The position numbers and the translations under genes are program-made. A DNA stretch of 5,351 nucleotides from Alphaproteobacteria bacterium. Lineage in GTDB: Bacteria > Pseudomonadota > Alphaproteobacteria > Rhodobacterales > Rhodobacteraceae. A model generated the notes under the pieces. The model was given only the letters and a program-made list of their open reading frames with translations. It ran no database searches and was not told the DNA's origin. This document shows positions 4,459 through 5,351 of the stretch, one piece after another. Location: assembly GCA_030424705.1 (NCBI GenBank), contig JAUHWJ010000183.1, forward strand, positions 1 through 5,351, written 5' to 3'. The stretch's first letter is position 1. The number at the start of each line of letters is the position of its first letter.

Positions 4459-5351
4459 AAGAGGTGGCCGCTCTTGCGCGCCTTCGTCGCGAGATATTCG
4501 ACATTATGCGCCGTATGGCCGACGATCAGCGGCACGCGCTCCGCCACGGCGAGCCCCGCCGCCTCCATCGCCGCCACCTTGCCGGGGTTGTTCGTCATCA
4601 GCCGGACGCCGGCGAAGCCCATCCGCTTCAATATCTCCGTGCCCAGCCGGAAGTCCCGCTCGTCATCCTCGAAGCCGAGCCGGTGGTTCGCCTCCACCGT
4701 GTCGAAGCCCTCGTCCTGCAGAAAATAGGCGCGCATCTTGTTGGCGAGGCCGATCCCCCGCCCTTCCTGGTTGAGATAGAGCAGCACGCCCGCGCCCTCC
4801 GCCCCGATCTGCGTGAGCGCGGCGCGGAGCTGCGGCCCGCAATCGCATTTGAGCGAACCGATCAGGTCCCCGGTGAAACAAGCCGAGTGAAGCCGCGCCA
4901 GCACCGGCTTCGCCCGGTCCGGCGCGCCGATCTCGATCGCGTAATGCTCCTCCTCCCCGCTCGCCGGGCGCCAGACAAGGACGCGCGCATCCTCTGCGTA
5001 GGAAAGCGGAACCCGCGCCGCGGAGACGAGCGAAAGGTCGATCCCCGCCGCCTCCGCCGGCGCCATCATCGCCGCCTCGACGATGGTGAGCCCCGCCTCC
5101 GCCGCGAGCCGCCGCGCCGCCTCCGCCGCCATCGGCGCAGCCACGATTGCGGGCAAGAGCCGCGCGGATTTCGCGAGCTTCAGCGCCATCCGCTGCGCCG
5201 CCGCCCCGCCCTCGCGCCGGGCGATGAAGGGCCCCGCCATCGGCGCCGAAAGCGCCAGCGCCGGGTCCGCCGCGGCGAGGATTTCCCGCAATCCGAAGGA
5301 TTCCGGCAGGGCGATCCGCGCCATGTCCCCGTCATAGGTGCGCGCCTTCAG
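4455..5351 (-). CDS. ribA: GTP cyclohydrolase II, C-terminal part (5' end beyond the right edge)
   Basis: Cytoplasmic enzyme that opens and hydrolyses GTP to 2,5-diamino-6-ribosylamino-4(3H)-pyrimidinone 5'-phosphate, formate and pyrophosphate, the first step of riboflavin synthesis. Numbering from the internal Met at 5324: zinc ligands C149, C160 and C162 in HSACFTGDLIGSLKCDCG; QEGRGIGLANKMRAY (186-200); catalytic D221 and R223 in DDERDF; TNNPGKV (244-250); and KARKSGHLL at the C-terminus. With an offset of 95 these align with E. coli C54, C65, C67, Y105, D126 and R128. The roughly 130 residues before the catalytic domain belong to the long form I know from Rhodobacterales; they show no clear DHBP-synthase active-site motif here. 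The frame is open to the window edge, and the upstream residues (LKARTYDGD) are typical of this long form. Met 5324 is therefore probably internal and the gene is truncated by the window. Confidence 0.95.
   Translation of the reverse strand: MKARTYDGDMARIALPESFGLREILAAADPALALSAPMAGPFIARREGGAAAQRMALKLAKSARLLPAIVAAPMAAEAARRLAAEAGLTIVEAAMMAPAEAAGIDLSLVSAARVPLSYAEDARVLVWRPASGEEEHYAIEIGAPDRAKPVLARLHSACFTGDLIGSLKCDCGPQLRAALTQIGAEGAGVLLYLNQEGRGIGLANKMRAYFLQDEGFDTVEANHRLGFEDDERDFRLGTEILKRMGFAGVRLMTNNPGKVAAMEAAGLAVAERVPLIVGHTAHNVEYLATKARKSGHLL

Noticed and set aside
4066..4774. Plus-strand open frames opposite the transpeptidase-like gene and ribA.
   Set aside because: Proline/arginine-rich antisense shadows; the minus-strand proteins carry catalytic motifs in the correct order.
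1..5351. Search for a defence, mobile or otherwise undescribed multi-gene system.
   Set aside because: All six genes belong to recognised families, and composition is even across the window with no insertion, array or transfer boundary visible.

Overview
This window looks like core chromosome of a high-GC marine-type alphaproteobacterium, most likely Rhodobacterales or a close relative. The clues are the gene content (leuS next to a DUF3576 lipoprotein, a YggS protein, a long-form GTP cyclohydrolase II and a YkuD-type transpeptidase), very acidic Gram-negative porins, and GC-rich third codon positions that keep most antisense frames open. I see no tRNA or rRNA gene, CRISPR array, transposase, phage gene or attachment site.

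Left end, minus strand: the 5' end of leuS (leucyl-tRNA synthetase, running off the left edge) follows a DUF3576 lipoprotein gene in the same direction. A perfect 9-bp hairpin covers the leuS ribosome-binding site. A 224-bp divergent intergenic region separates this pair from the plus-strand genes.

Centre, plus strand: two tandem paralogous outer-membrane porin genes, each with a near-identical ribosome-binding site, a signal peptide, a C-terminal aromatic residue for barrel assembly, and its own GC-rich hairpin terminator. The duplication seems to span the whole unit from ribosome-binding site to terminator. The mature porins are strongly acidic, and the second has no lysine at all. A YggS-family PLP-homeostasis gene follows with a very short leader.

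Right end, minus strand: a GTP cyclohydrolase II gene (ribA, start beyond the right edge) overlaps a downstream YkuD/L,D-transpeptidase-like gene by a GTGA junction, suggesting translational coupling. The transpeptidase gene ends tail-to-tail with yggS, overlapping it by 10 bp.

The genes mostly serve housekeeping and envelope functions: translation, riboflavin synthesis, PLP homeostasis, outer-membrane permeability and, probably, peptidoglycan crosslinking. I do not see a convincing new multi-gene system. The points most worth following are the leuS hairpin, the duplicated porin unit and the unusual porin composition.
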